This document shows, one piece after another, positions 1 through 12,750 of a DNA stretch of 64,000 nt. The DNA comes from Incurvaria masculella (lineage: Eukaryota; Arthropoda; Insecta; Lepidoptera; Incurvariidae). The stretch is from positions 8,866,001 through 8,930,000 of the forward strand of contig OX335655.1 of NCBI GenBank assembly GCA_946894095.1, in the 5' to 3' direction. Under the pieces are notes generated by a model. It did no database searches. It was not told the DNA's origin and saw nothing but the letters and a program-made list of their open reading frames with translations. How positions within the stretch are numbered: position 1 is the first letter of the stretch; every line of letters starts with the position of its first letter. The translations under genes were made by a program, and so were the position numbers.

Positions 1-480
1 CCGTTTTAAACTAGGAGAACCCCAGCAGATCGATTTGGATGAAAACGGTATTGACAATCGCTGAGAAGTTCATTGCTCTTTATATACATCATCAACTGAA
101 AGGTAGGCTATACGTCGGTAGTTGGCCGAGTCTGTGCCTTCTATAGGCACGGACTAAACGTTGGCCGATTTCCAAGCTGCAGGTACACATCCAGCGGATT
201 AGGACAGGAACTAATTCTGGATTCTTAAACATTCGCGCAGGAATACCTACAGGCCCACTCGCGTTCCTGGAGTCTAGGGCAAAGCGCAGGAATGGATGGC
301 GGAATGGATTCACCGTCATCCAGGCGTGAGGTCGCCGCAAACAGGCCCACGAGAAGCCTTCTCGGAGAAGGGCGGCTTTCTCTTTGGCGGAAAAAGCGAG
401 TGATCCGTCAGGCTGATGCAATGGTGGAAGCTGACATTATGAATTATCACAAGATCTCTTACGTGGTCTGTCGACCTTGC
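1..480 (-). mobile_element. Jockey-type LINE fragment (duplication copy 1)
   Basis: Minus-strand frame at 92-421 reads PDGSLAFSAKEKAALLREGF ... NASGPVGIPARMFKNPELVP. This is the segment before the reverse transcriptase core in Jockey-superfamily LINEs (usual SGPDGIP). Same as 7641-8120. Confidence 0.85.
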
Positions 481-2797
481 GGCTGTCGATCTTAATCGCG
501 TGTCCCGCGTCGCGTCGATGGCGACAACGCGTTCCGGGGCGGCGGGCGGCGACACGCTTGGTGGGACGGATACGCGGCCTGCGGCAGCCGCGGCGGTGAG
601 GGCTGCTCGCTCAGCCGCTACTTGTTCACCGAACGCTCAGTAGGCCTATTCCGTGCTCAGAAATCAGGAATGTTTCAGTTGAGAAAACCGATTTTGGTTT
701 ATATCGGTTGTAAAACGTTTTTCTCGACATAAATATTCCAGATCCACAGCACGGTATTTCAATGATTTAAAATGTTCCGTCCAGAAAATCACTTTGACAA
801 CAGCTTGACAGCTTTTATAACAACAAACCAAAGTGGTTTTTCCGACTGAAAATTTTCTAATTGCTAAGCACGGAATTTCAAAAATAGACCTACAGTTATC
901 CCAAACGCGTGCGATTTAATGTAATTCAAACCGAGTGTTGCCATTGTTCGGGTTCGATAGAAACTTTCGTCGACGGCCCGTTTTCGCCGAAGGCGCTTTC
1001 GCTCCCATCTTCCTATCAGAGGAGATCCTATGTTCAAAGTTTTCAATTGTTACTATTTTAAAGTAGATGCAAAATTGCAGTAGAAGGAACATAAATTTTT
1101 AAATGTGTATTAACGACATAAAACTCATTGATTAACGTACTATACATCCTTCCAATCCATATTTACTATATATGTATCCTTAATTCAACATTTTCTTGCA
1201 TTTAATTCTGGATTATTCCCAGTGGAGTTTTATATTCTAGCTACTGTTATGCAATTCTACTACGATAATACGATAATACGTAATAACTACGATAGTTGGA
1301 TGTAAACAAATATCAATCCGTGCATTTTTCGGAAAAATACTTATAAGGTTACAAAAGTGGTGGCGTGGCTCTAGCCCATCCCTCCCTTCACGCGGTAAAT
1401 GTAGAGGTTAACTAGTCCAGACACTAACCACATCCCAGCTGCATCCTCCGCAGTAGTAATGATATCCATTAGGGTCCTCTGCCAAATAGCTTGCGACAGC
1501 TTGCGGGCTCGGAGCGTGCATGACCGCTGCCAGGCGGGCGTGTCGGGCAGCCAACTTTACTAGCAATTTACTCTTAAATAAACCAAGACATTTTCTCCAA
1601 GAAAAGATAAACTGCTAGGATTGTAGTGAACACATCATAATTGATCTTAAATCCCTATTTATGTATCGTTTTTTTTTTCTATTATTTTTTCTCTGACATG
1701 GGTACTATATTGTAGCATGAATTTGTTTATTTCCTAACTTATATTTGATTTGATATTACCTAGTATCAAAAATGACGATGGCTTTTTGCACCTGAATAAC
1801 TTAGAACATAATTCCTATTAATTTAGAATAAGATGTAATTATCGTTGTCAAGAGTTTACTTTTCACCAATGTATATAATGTTCTTTGTGAGCAGTAATAG
1901 TCAATAAATCACTGTAAACTAGTTTGTAAGTATCAATGGAAAAAATAATACAATGACCAACCTGACGAAGTTTTTTGTCGCCACTTCTTAGCTAGAAGTA
2001 ATCGAATCGACAGGAAAAAAAGAAGGAACAATACTTAATAATGTCGAATCCGAGTGTGTAATATGCATCTAATGGAGGAAATAAAGAAACTGAAACTGAA
2101 CTGAAAGGATGCCTTTTAAGTCTTGTTGTTTACATTTACCGCTAATTCCTAACCGTACCACGTTCGAATGTTTTTGAAATTAGATGCTTAAAACAATTGA
2201 AAGATATAGGAATATTTATTTAGTCACAGCTTTATTCCGTCACGATGCGTATGAACATTTTATGAATGCAATAATTTTCTGCAAACGAAAAAAAATTAAA
2301 CGACTTCAATGTTTCATAGAGCTGGCTTCAGTTTTCAATGATTACATGTCATGCCCTAATACCGTCTGATGCTGAAGGTTCCGTACCCAAAGGGTGAAAA
2401 CGGAACCCTATTACTAAGCCTCCGCTGTCCGTCCGTCCGTCCGTCTGTCACAAGGCTGTATCTCATGAACCGTAACAGGTAGGTAGCTGAAATTTTCACA
2501 GATTATGTATTTATTTTGCCGCTATAACAACAAATAGGTAAAATTATAAAATAATAAAAATTAAAGGGGGGCCCCCTTTAATTTCCATACAAAAAAAATG
2601 TTTTATTTTTGGGGTTAATCTTGTACGATGGTACGGAACCCTTCGTGAGCGAGTCCGACTTGCACTTGCCCAGTTTTTAGAATTCCAGCGGAACATAGTA
2701 GCCTTGATGAAAAATATCTTAAAAGGTATCATAAAATCGATTTTACCGCAGATAACATCGTTTTTGCAGAAAAAAAAATTTCTTGTGATATATTATA
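480..2797 (+). other. Non-coding part of the duplicated unit (same as 8120-10437)
   Basis: 480-650 is GC-rich. 650-1070 has repeated short blocks (ttttctcgaca, aaaattttctaat). 2400-2450 has a tccgtccgtccg microsatellite next to gaaccgtaacaggtaggt, which resembles a mobile-element 5' region. No gene recognised. Confidence 0.5.
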
Positions 2798-3165
2798 CGA
2801 CCGACTTGAGCCGAGTGGCGCGGGGACTGGACTAACGTATCATAGGTCTGGGTTCCATTCCTCGCCCCGACATGCACCACTTTCTCTTTCTTTCTGAGTT
2901 CGATAAGTGCATTGCGTCACGAATGCGAGCTGCTCCATGGTTCGGAATCCATGTAAAACTGTAGGTCCCCTACCCCTTCTAGGTGGTAGGTTTTAAGCCC
3001 GCCCGGGTAGGTACCATCACATTGGATGAAAATATGGTCGTAGCGGCAATAAAAAATTGTCCATGTATTCCATCCAGTTCAATGTAGCCGTGCTCATAAA
3101 ATAAGGCTTATATCATAACGGTAGTTGTGTGGTATTAGCCATCCATGTCAGGTTGCATTAAAAAA
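2798..3165 (+). repeat. SINE, tRNA-type head (duplication copy 1)
   Basis: Head ccgacttgagccgagtggcg (A-box-like) and ggtctgggttccattcct (B-box-like), junction gacatgcaccac, then the shared body ending ggtattagccatccatgtca. About 45 bp of body is missing. Identical copy at 10438-10805. Confidence 0.85.
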
Positions 3166-3776
3166 TATATATGCTGAAATACAACTTCAGTTACAACAAT
3201 TCAAAAGGTCCTGCATGAAGCCTTGGATTGAGAAAGATGATCTCTCATTGGATCCCGCATTCGTTCCCGATGATCACAAGGCGGCTCGTCTCCGATGTTG
3301 TACAAAAACTCTTCAACATTTAACCGAGGAGATTACGCTGAGGGGTATATGCGGCGAGCATGGAAGTAGGGGAGAAGAACCCGAAACTCGGTTGCTACTT
3401 TAACATACAACATCGGCAGCGCCGGCGAGTGAGTCCGCTTGAAAATTCGCTTACTACTGATTTTCTCGAGTTCACACGTAAGAACTTCACAAGACGCTGT
3501 TTAGTCATAACGAACATTCGATGTGGCGGTTCCCGAATTAGTAAGCGAACTATTTACTGTTCCTTCCATACTGCCCACACTTTCGCATCGCATTGCTTTT
3601 TACCGTGTCCCGGTTCGCATTAGCGTGACATGAGATGACTCTCCCGGGCCGTGTTGGGGGGCTGGCGCAGATTACAAGCCGATAGCGCAGCGTCAGCGGC
3701 GATCGACTGAGGCTACAGCCTTTATGCAGTGGCCTCCGAACGTGTAAACGACAACATTGAGAAACAATATGGATAA

Positions 3777-4936
3777 ACTAGCTGAGGTACCCGGCTCCGC
3801 ATGGGTCAATGTCGTTTTGAACTGTTGCCGGGCCAAATTTTTTCTGCATCATCACTACATAGTATAAAACAAAGTCGCTTTCCCTGTCCCTATATCCCTA
3901 TATGGGGACTACGCAACCGATTTTGATGCGGTTTTTTTTATAAAAAGAGTGATTGAAGAGGAAGGTTTATATGTAAAATAACCTCCATTAAATAGTGGAG
4001 AAATACTGTTATTTTTCAGGTTTCTAATGTGATGTCGTAAATAATAACATTTTTTCCGCTTACATTGCAAACGCAGGCTGAACCCTACGAGATTTATCAA
4101 AATAATGTACTAAGTATTGTACACATTGAAAAGTGTACATCTAATACAGACAACTCAGCGATGGTATATGTCTATCTCTTATGGATATCCCACAATAACA
4201 ATTTTTGTCATTTACTTTTTACGATAAATAATGGCCAATGTTCGAAGCGATTTTAACCAATACACCATTCATCCTTATCCAATTAAATACCTTAAATACA
4301 TTGTCGATCTATATGGCCCTTTGCATCATATGATTTAATTGAATATTTTCGAAGATATTACAAATTAAAAAATCGCGGGACGTAGCGTTTGCGGCGGTAC
4401 TGGCCGGCCGGGGCGGGGGGGGGGAGCGTGCCTATAAATAAAGCGTCGGAGTCTGCGGTTCTCCCTGTAGCACTTTGAATTTAGCAGCGATCGGACGCGT
4501 TTATTATCGAATCTCTAATATCTAATAATCATCTTATAATATTATCTAAGTTTTTTTTTATTTCAAATATTTCAATGTAGGAACTCTACGTAAAAATGGT
4601 TTATTTGTGTATCATTGCGTCAAAATATTTTTTTTTATTATATTATTCCCGTGCAAAGCTGGGACGGGCTGCTAGTATTATATAAATTCTGGGCCAAGTT
4701 TCATCCCCTATTTCACCCCCTTAAGGTAAATTTTCGCCACAATAGGTTTCCTATGCCCTTTCCCAAGATTCCTTAGCGAAATTCATAAAAACTGGTTCAG
4801 CAGTTTAGGCGTGAAAACGCAATAGACAGACAGAGTCATTTTTGGATGTACAAAGTACTAGCTGAGATACCCGGCTCCGCTCGGGTCAATTTCGTTTTGA
4901 ACTGATGTTGGGCCGAAATATTTCCTGAACAATATC
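3777..4936. mobile_element. Helitron ends in the duplicated unit (copy 1)
   Basis: Minus-strand 3' ends with ctagctgag and the GC hairpin (taccc ... gggt) at 3778 and 4859, and a plus-strand end (cgtgcaaagctgggacgggctgctag) at 4650-4676. The copy at 4859-4936 is cut by the duplication junction. Confidence 0.8.
4380..4480 (+). promoter_or_regulatory. TATA-like sequence after a GC-rich tract (repeat-borne)
   Basis: A GC-rich stretch with a run of ten G is followed by gcctataaataaagcg and, about 30 bp on, ccctgtagcacttt. It is spaced like a TATA box and start site. The same sequence is at 12060-12160. No transcript unit is recognised downstream, so this is only a suggestion. Confidence 0.3.
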
Positions 4937-4939
4937 TGA

Positions 4940-7059
4940 CTCCGCGTTTTCATCAATACTTCGCAAAGGTCAGGACGTAGCACCCGTTATCATAAAACAT
5001 GCATAAAAAAGATGTACAGAAGATGAAGCGAAAGAAGTGTGCTGTGATCTTAGCGTATGGTGCTCTATCATCTCTGCCTACTCCTCCGGGAAAGAGGCGT
5101 GAAGTATGTATGCGTATTACATTTTTGTGAGTTCTACGTCGGAGCCGCAGTTCCGCCCGCCCTTGCGTTGTTGTGGCCCCATGAATTATTAACGCCACTG
5201 AGCCGGTTCGGACCTGCCAAATCCTGAGTAACGTTTTTCGGTAATTGAGGATTACCGCGGGTAAGTCTTCTAACATTTGAATTGAGACGGGAAACTCTCC
5301 CGCTGGATTAACTTAGAAGCATTTTTCACAGGTTGATCTGTAGGATTTTGCTCTGAATTTGCCTCTGGAAGGAAATATAATGTCCGATGAACACTCTGAT
5401 GCAGAGTACGAGAGGCCAATTCTTGCGTACGGTATATAATTTTATATATGGTATATAATGGTATAGAAGTTTACGTACGGAATACATACGACATTTGCGG
5501 ATCGCTTATGAAAATACATAGGTAATTTTTCGTTAGCGATGAATTCGGAAACACTGGGAAAAGTTTGTTTACCTGCCACTTATTCCGCGTGGCGCTGCGA
5601 TCGATTACACTTCTCTCCTACGAGAACTCCTGATTCATCAACTGCGAATTCCCAGAATTGGCCTCCAGAATTCAAAAGCTTGCCCCCAAAATAATATTGA
5701 AAAAACAATATTGAATATATAATCAAACATTTATGTTTAAGTCCTGGATCATTTCCCTTATTGTCCTTTTGAATAATGGAGTATCTTTTCCAAGAACATT
5801 CCAATAGATTTCAACTTATTTTAAATTTTATACACAAAAGCTCATTGGAAAATCATTTATGCTTTCTATCTTTCCGCTATCGAATGAAGTGGAATATTTC
5901 GTTTTTGAGAATTCAATTTGGATCCGTCGTCGGTTCAAAGACGTTTCGAACGATAACAACGTTGGGCTAGATAGCAGAAATGGCGCTCCTTTGCTGCTCC
6001 CCTCCGTCCCCCTCCGCCCAGCCTGTTTTTCTCCAGCTCCTGGCCATCGCCATAGATCGACACAAGAACTTGGCAAAGCTGATATTGCATCGTCTTATAG
6101 GCCGCCCGCGCTATTACCATGTTTTCCTAACTCCTCCTTTTAATCCTTCCAATCCTTTTTACTAACTTTCATTGTTTTTGCAGGGCTCCTAATAAACGTT
6201 GCGTTAAATAGCCCATAAAGTTCCCCGAAAATTGAGCTTACAATTGTTTTCCAAATCCGTAGTTAAATTTGGTAGTTATAGAGATTAGCGCGTTCAAAAA
6301 AACAAACATATGCAACGAATGGGTGAAGAAAGAATGACGGAACAAATTTACAGCGCAGACATGAGCGGAATTGACGTGCCTGGATGGCCTAGGAGAACTT
6401 ACCGCGACCAAACGATGTAATACTTCGTAAAGGTCAGATACGTAGCACCCGTCATCGAAGAGCATGTATGAAAATATGTATGTCGTAAATAAAAAAAAAC
6501 TTTGCCTACCCCCTCTGGGAAAGTTTTTTTACTTATTTAAGGAAAAGACACAAAAATAAGTATACAAATACATACAATGCAAACAATACTTAAAGAAACT
6601 AAACTTCTTTCCAGTACGCTTTATACACTACGTTTATTCTATTATTAATTATTTAGTAAAGTACATCTAGATTATGACCAATATAAAACTTCTTCACTAT
6701 GTATTACAATTTAACGTTAAAATGTGTTCATGCATACTCAAAAGGTATATTCTTGGGGAAGGGGATGTTCCGGGTAATCTCATTTTCCGATTTCTGAAGT
6801 AATGGAAACTACCCGTTAATCAAACGTCACTGTCAATCACCAATGGGTTTGGCTAAGCCGTCCCACAAATGCGAATATTACTCAACGCTAGACCTTATTT
6901 GCGCATTGTAAAGGAGTAGTTTATGATCTAGCGTGAAATACTGACGCACTCTATTGTGAACTCCCAGTTTTCTTCTCTTGAGGAAAGCTTGGCTTTACGG
7001 CGTCCGATATTATGGTCATGCGTCAGGTCGACACTAAGAATCCCTTTGTGGCCATCAAT
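4940..7059 (+). other. Left part of duplication copy 2, unassigned repeats
   Basis: 4955-5120 and 6410-6540 share aatacttcgcaaaggtcag-type and acgtagcacccg blocks, so they belong to one repeat family. 5600-5680 resembles 18890-18945. An open stretch at 5859-6143 is not assignable. Confidence 0.5.
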
Positions 7060-8135
7060 ACGCAGAGTTGTACCCTGAAAGGTCTGGCTGCACTAAACTG
7101 AGTCCGCTTTGCACTGAATACGTTCGCTTGTGTCTTGCTCGCGTTAAACTCGGCGAGGTTCTGGAGACCCTATCCGGAAACTTTTTCCATGGTCTCTTCG
7201 AGCCTAACAACGGGGCACTGCCAATCCTTCTACACTTCAGCCCGGCTTGCGTACCTGGCTAAAACCGAGTTGAATGAATATCGCCCAAATTAAGCAGAAC
7301 GTTAATTTGCAGCAGAACAAGGATTAGCGACAGCATAGAGCCCTGCGGTTTGCAGGCATTCACTGACATGACTTTGGAGCAGCCACCGTCAACAATACTT
7401 TTATGTTTCGGCCTTGAAAAAAGTCAGCGAGTGGAATCCATATGAAGGCAGCTTGGAAAGCAGTGCCTTGTGCCAAACCCGGTTTCACGATAACCATTCC
7501 AATAGCCATACTTGCGCAATGATTTTCGAGCGCATCGCCTCATGTGAGACGGATAGGCTTCGGCGTGACACGATGCCTTCTCCTTCCAAGCGCCAGCGGT
7601 GGGCAGTAACTAAATCCGAAATAGTTTTGTCTCTGCTCAGCCGTTTTAAACTAGGAGAACCCCAGCAGATCGATTTGGATGAAAACGGTATTGACAATCG
7701 CTGAGAAGTTCATTGCTCTTTATATACATCATCAACTGAAAGGTAGGCTATACGTCGGTAGTTGGCCGAGTCTGTGCCTTCTATAGGCACGGACTAAACG
7801 TTGGCCGATTTCCAAGCTGCAGGTACACATCCAGCGGATTAGGACAGGAACTAATTCTGGATTCTTAAACATTCGCGCAGGAATACCTACAGGCCCACTC
7901 GCGTTCCTGGAGTCTAGGGCAAAGAGCAGGAATGGATGGCGGAATGGATTCACCGTCATCCAGGCGTGAGGTCGCCGCAAACAGGCCCACGAGAAGCCTT
8001 CTCGGAGAAGGGCGGCTTTCTCTTTGGCGGAAAAAGCGAGTGATCCGTCAGGCTGATGCAATGGTGGAAGCTGACATTATGAATTATCACAAGATCTCTT
8101 ACGTGGTCTGTCGACCTTGCGGCTGTCGATCTTAA
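7060..8135 (-). mobile_element. Decayed Jockey-type LINE reverse transcriptase
   Basis: Minus strand from about 8120 downward: GSLAFSAKEKAALL, then SGPVGIPARMFKNPELVPVL, a broken stretch with RVWHKALLSKLPSYGFHSLT near 7440-7490, and SVNACKPQGSMLSLILVLLQ near 7310-7370 (the PQGS motif of the fingers/palm). Multiple frameshifts and stops; inactive. Confidence 0.88.
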
Positions 8136-10437
8136 TCGCGTGTCCCGCGTCGCGTCGATGGCGACAACGCGTTCCGGGGCGGCGGGCGGCGACACGCTTG
8201 GTGGGACGGATACGCGGCCTGCGGCAGCCGCGGCGGTGAGGGCTGCTCGCTCAGCCGCTACTTGTTCACCGAACGCTCAGTAGGCCTATTCCGTGCTCAG
8301 AAATCAGGAATGTTTCAGTTGAGAAAACCGATTTTGGTTTATATCGGTTGTAAAACGTTTTTCTCGACATAAATATTCCAGATCCACAGCACGGTATTTC
8401 AATGATTTAAAATGTTCCGTCCAGAAAATCACTTTGACAACAGCTTGACAGCTTTTATAACAACAAACCAAAGTGGTTTTTCCGACTGAAAATTTTCTAA
8501 TTGCTAAGCACGGAATTTCAAAAATAGACCTACAGTTATCCCAAACGCGTGCGATTTAATGTAATTCAAACCGAGTGTTGCCATTGTTCGGGTTCGATAG
8601 AAACTTTCGTCGACGGCCCGTTTTCGCCGAAGGCGCTTTCGCTCCCATCTTCCTATCAGAGGAGATCCTATGTTCAAAGTTTTCAATTGTTACTATTTTA
8701 AAGAAGATGCAAAATTGCAGTAGAAGGAACATAAATTTTTAAATGTGTATTAACGACATAAAACTCATTGATTAACGTACTATACATCCTTCCAATCCAT
8801 ATTTACTATATATGTATCCTTAATTCAACATTTTCTTGCATTTAATTCTGGATTATTCCCAGTGGAGTTTTATATTCTAGCTACTGTTATGCAATTCTAC
8901 TACGATAATACGATAATACGTAATAACTACGATAGTTGGATGTAAACAAATATCAATCCGTGCATTTTTCGGAAAAATACTTATAAGGTTACAAAAGTGG
9001 TGGCGTGGCTCTAGCCCATCCCTCCCTTCACGCGGTAAATGTAGAGGTTAACTAGTCCAGACACTAACCACATCCCAGCTGCATCCTCCGCAGTAGTAAT
9101 GATATCCATTAGGGTCCTCTGCCAAATAGCTTGCGACAGCTTGCGGGCTCGGAGCGTGCATGACCGCTGCCAGGCGGGCGTGTCGGGCAGCCAACTTTAC
9201 TAGCAATTTACTCTTAAATAAACCAAGACATTTTCTCCAAGAAAAGATAAACTGCTAGGATTGTAGTGAACACATCATAATTGATCTTAAATCCCTATTT
9301 ATGTATCGTTTTTTTTTTCTATTATTTTTTCTCTGACATGGGTACTATATTGTAGCATGAATTTGTTTATTTCCTAACTTATATTTGATTTGATATTACC
9401 TAGTATCAAAAATGACGATGGCTTTTTGCACCTGAATAACTTAGAACATAATTCCTATTAATTTAGAATAAGATGTAATTATCGTTGTCAAGAGTTTACT
9501 TTTCACCAATGTATATAATGTTCTTTGTGAGCAGTAATAATCAATAAATCACTGTAAACTAGTTTGTAAGTATCAATGGAAAAAATAATACAATGACCAA
9601 CCTGACGAAGTTTTTTGTCGCCACTTCTTAGCTAGAAGTAATCGAATCGACAGGAAAAAAAGAAGGAACAATACTTAATAATGTCGAATCCGAGTGTGTA
9701 ATATGCATCTAATGGAGGAAATAAAGAAACTGAAACTGAACTGAAAGGATGCCTTTTAAGTCTTGTTGTTTACATTTACCGCTAATTCCTAACCGTACCA
9801 CGTTCGAATGTTTTTGAAATTAGATGCTTAAAACAATTGAAAGATATAGGAATATTTATTTAGTCACAGCTTTATTCCGTCACGATGCGTATGAACATTT
9901 TATGAATGCAATAATTTTCTGCAAACGAAAAAAAATTAAACGACTTCAATGTTTCATAGAGCTGGCTTCAGTTTTCAATGATTACATGTCATGCCCTAAT
10001 ACCGTCTGATGCTGAAGGTTCCGTACCCAAAGGGTGAAAACGGAACCCTATTACTAAGCCTCCGCTGTCCGTCCGTCCGTCCGTCTGTCACAAGGCTGTA
10101 TCTCATGAACCGTAACAGGTAGGTAGCTGAAATTTTCACAGATTATGTATTTATTTTGCCGCTATAACAACAAATAGGTAAAATTATAAAATAATAAAAA
10201 TTAAAGGGGGCCCCCCTTTAATTTCCATACAAAAAAAATGTTTTATTTTTGGGGTTAATCTTGTACGATGGTACGGAACCCTTCGTGAGCGAGTCCGACT
10301 TGCACTTGCCCAGTTTTTAGAATTCCAGCGGAACATAGTAGCCTTGATGAAAAATATCTTAAAAGGTATCATAAAATCGATTTTACCGCAGATAACATCG
10401 TTTTTGCAGAAAAAAAAATTTCTTGTGATATATTATA

Positions 10438-10805
10438 CGACCGACTTGAGCCGAGTGGCGCGGGGACTGGACTAACGTATCATAGGTCTGGGTTCCATTC
10501 CTCGCCCCGACATGCACCACTTTCTCTTTCTTTCTGAGTTCGATAAGTGCATTGCGTCACGAATGCGAGCTGCTCCATGGTTCGGAATCCATGTAAAACT
10601 GTAGGTCCCCTACCCCTTCTAGGTGGTAGGTTTTAAGCCCGCCCGGGTAGGTACCATCACATTGGATGAAAATATGGTCGTAGCGGCAATAAAAAATTGT
10701 CCATGTATTCCATCCAGTTCAATGTAGCCGTGCTCATAAAATAAGGCTTATATCATAACGGTAGTTGTGTGGTATTAGCCATCCATGTCAGGTTGCATTA
10801 AAAAA
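10438..10805 (+). repeat. SINE, tRNA-type head (duplication copy 2)
   Basis: Same as 2798-3165 by virtue of the segmental duplication. Confidence 0.85.
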
Positions 10806-12539
10806 TATATATGCTGAAATACAACTTCAGTTACAACAATTCAAAAGGTCCTGCATGAAGCCTTGGATTGAGAAAGATGATCTCTCATTGGATCCCGCAT
10901 TCGTTCCCGATGATCACAAGGCGGCTCGTCTCCGATGTTGTACAAAAACTCTTCAACATTTAACCGAGGAGATTACGCTGAGGGGTATATGCGGCGAGCA
11001 TGGAAGTAGGGGAGAAGAACCCGAAACTCGGTTGCTACTTTAACATACAACATCGGCAGCGCCGGCGAGTGAGTCCGCTTGAAAATTCGCTTACTACTGA
11101 TTTTCTCGAGTTCACACGTAAGAACTTCACAAGACGCTGTTTAGTCATAACGAACATTCGATGTGGCGGTTCCCGAATTAGTAAGCGAACTATTTACTGT
11201 TCCTTCCATACTGCCCACACTTTCGCATCGCATTGCTTTTTACCGTGTCCCGGTTCGCATTAGCGTGACATGAGATGACTCTCCCGGGCCGTGTTGGGGG
11301 GCTGGCGCAGATTACAAGCCGATAGCGCAGCGTCAGCGGCGATCGACTGAGGCTACAGCCTTTATGCAGTGGCCTCCGAACGTGTAAACGACAACATTGA
11401 GAAACAATATGGATAAACTAGCTGAGGTACCCGGCTCCGCATGGGTCAATGTCGTTTTGAACTGTTGCCGGGCCAAATTTTTTCTGCATCATCACTACAT
11501 AGTATAAAACAAAGTCGCTTTCCCTGTCCCTATATCCCTATATGGGGACTACGCAACCGATTTTGATGCGGTTTTTTTTATAAAAAGAGTGATTGAAGAG
11601 GAAGGTTTATATGTAAAATAACCTCCATTAAATAGTGGAGAAATACTGTTATTTTTCAGGTTTCTAATGTGATGTCGTAAATAATAACATTTTTTCCGCT
11701 TACATTGCAAACGCAGGCTGAACCCTACGAGATTTATCAAAATAATGTACTAAGTATTGTACACATTGAAAAGTGTACATCTAATGCAGAAAACTCAGCG
11801 ATGGTATATGTCTATCTCTTATGGATATCCCACAATAACATTTTTTGTCATTTACTTTTTACGATAAATAATGGCCAATGTTCGAAGCGATTTTAACCAA
11901 TACACCATTCATCCTTATCCAATTAAATCCTTTAAATTAAACCCTATAACAAAAAAAATCCTTAAATACATTGTCGATTTAATATAGATCTATATGGCCC
12001 TTTGCATCATATGATTTAATTGAATATTTTCGAAGATATTACAAATTTAAAAATCGCGGGACGTAGCGTTTGCGGCGGTACTGGCCGGCCGGGGCGGGGG
12101 GGGGGAGCGTGCCTATAAATAAAGCGTCGGAGGCTGCGGTTCTCCCTGTAGCACTTTGAATTTAGCAGCGATCGGACGCGTTTATTATCGAATCTCTAAT
12201 ATCTAATAATCATCTTATAATATTATCTAAGTTTTTTTTTTATTTCAAATATTTCAATGTAGGAACTCTACGTAAAAATGGTTTATTTGTGTATCATTGC
12301 GTCAAAATATTTTTTTTTATTATATTATGCCCGTGCAAAGCCGGGACGGGCTGCTAGTATTATATAAATTCTGGACCAAGTTTCATCCCCTATTTCACTC
12401 CCTTAAGGTAAATTTTCGCCACAATAGGTTTCCTATGCCCTTTCCCAAGATTCCTTAGCGAAATTCATAAAAACTGGTTCAGCAGTTTAGGCATGAAAAC
12501 GCAATAGACAGACAGAGTCATTTTTGGATGTACAAAGTA
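10806..12539 (+). other. Right part of duplication copy 2
   Basis: Counterpart of 3166-4858, including Helitron ends and the TATA-like GC-rich tract. Differs by a 41-bp net insertion near 11930-11995 and scattered substitutions. Confidence 0.7.
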
Positions 12540-12750
12540 CTAGCTGAGATACCCGGCTCCGCTCGGGTCAATTTCGTTTTGAACTGATGTTGGGCCGAAA
12601 TATTTCCTGAACAATATCTGAGTTTGAATTAAATTTTCACCAAAAAAGGTAGGCTTTGTAATTTTTCAAGAGTATATATCGAAATTTATCAAAATTGGTT
12701 CAGCGGTTTAGGTTTCACACAGGGTTACGCATTTATAATATTAGTATGGA
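12540..12750 (-). mobile_element. Short Helitron, intact
   Basis: Minus strand. 3' end CTAG at 12540 with hairpin (acccggctccgctcgggt). 5' side at 12725-12750 reads, inverted, tatccatactaatattataa, the usual lepidopteran Helitron 5' sequence. About 210 bp, non-coding. Confidence 0.82.

Larger units (their letters stand above)
1..4939 (+). repeat. Tandem segmental duplication, copy 1 (right part)
   Basis: Matches 7641-12621 almost base for base at an offset of 7640 (7681 at the right end after a 41-bp insertion in the other copy). Differences are few up to about 4150 and more frequent after. The left part of this copy lies before the window. It ends abruptly inside a Helitron. Confidence 0.95.
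4940..12621 (+). repeat. Tandem segmental duplication, copy 2
   Basis: A simple model places the junction at 4939/4940, so copy 2 runs 4940-12621 (7.68 kb). After 12621 the Helitron that is cut off in copy 1 continues intact. No host gene is recognised in the unit; it holds LINE, SINE and Helitron pieces. Confidence 0.85.

Noticed and set aside
5859..6143. 94-codon plus-strand frame
   Set aside because: Overlaps equally long frames on both strands in a repeat-rich segment; no recognisable motif.
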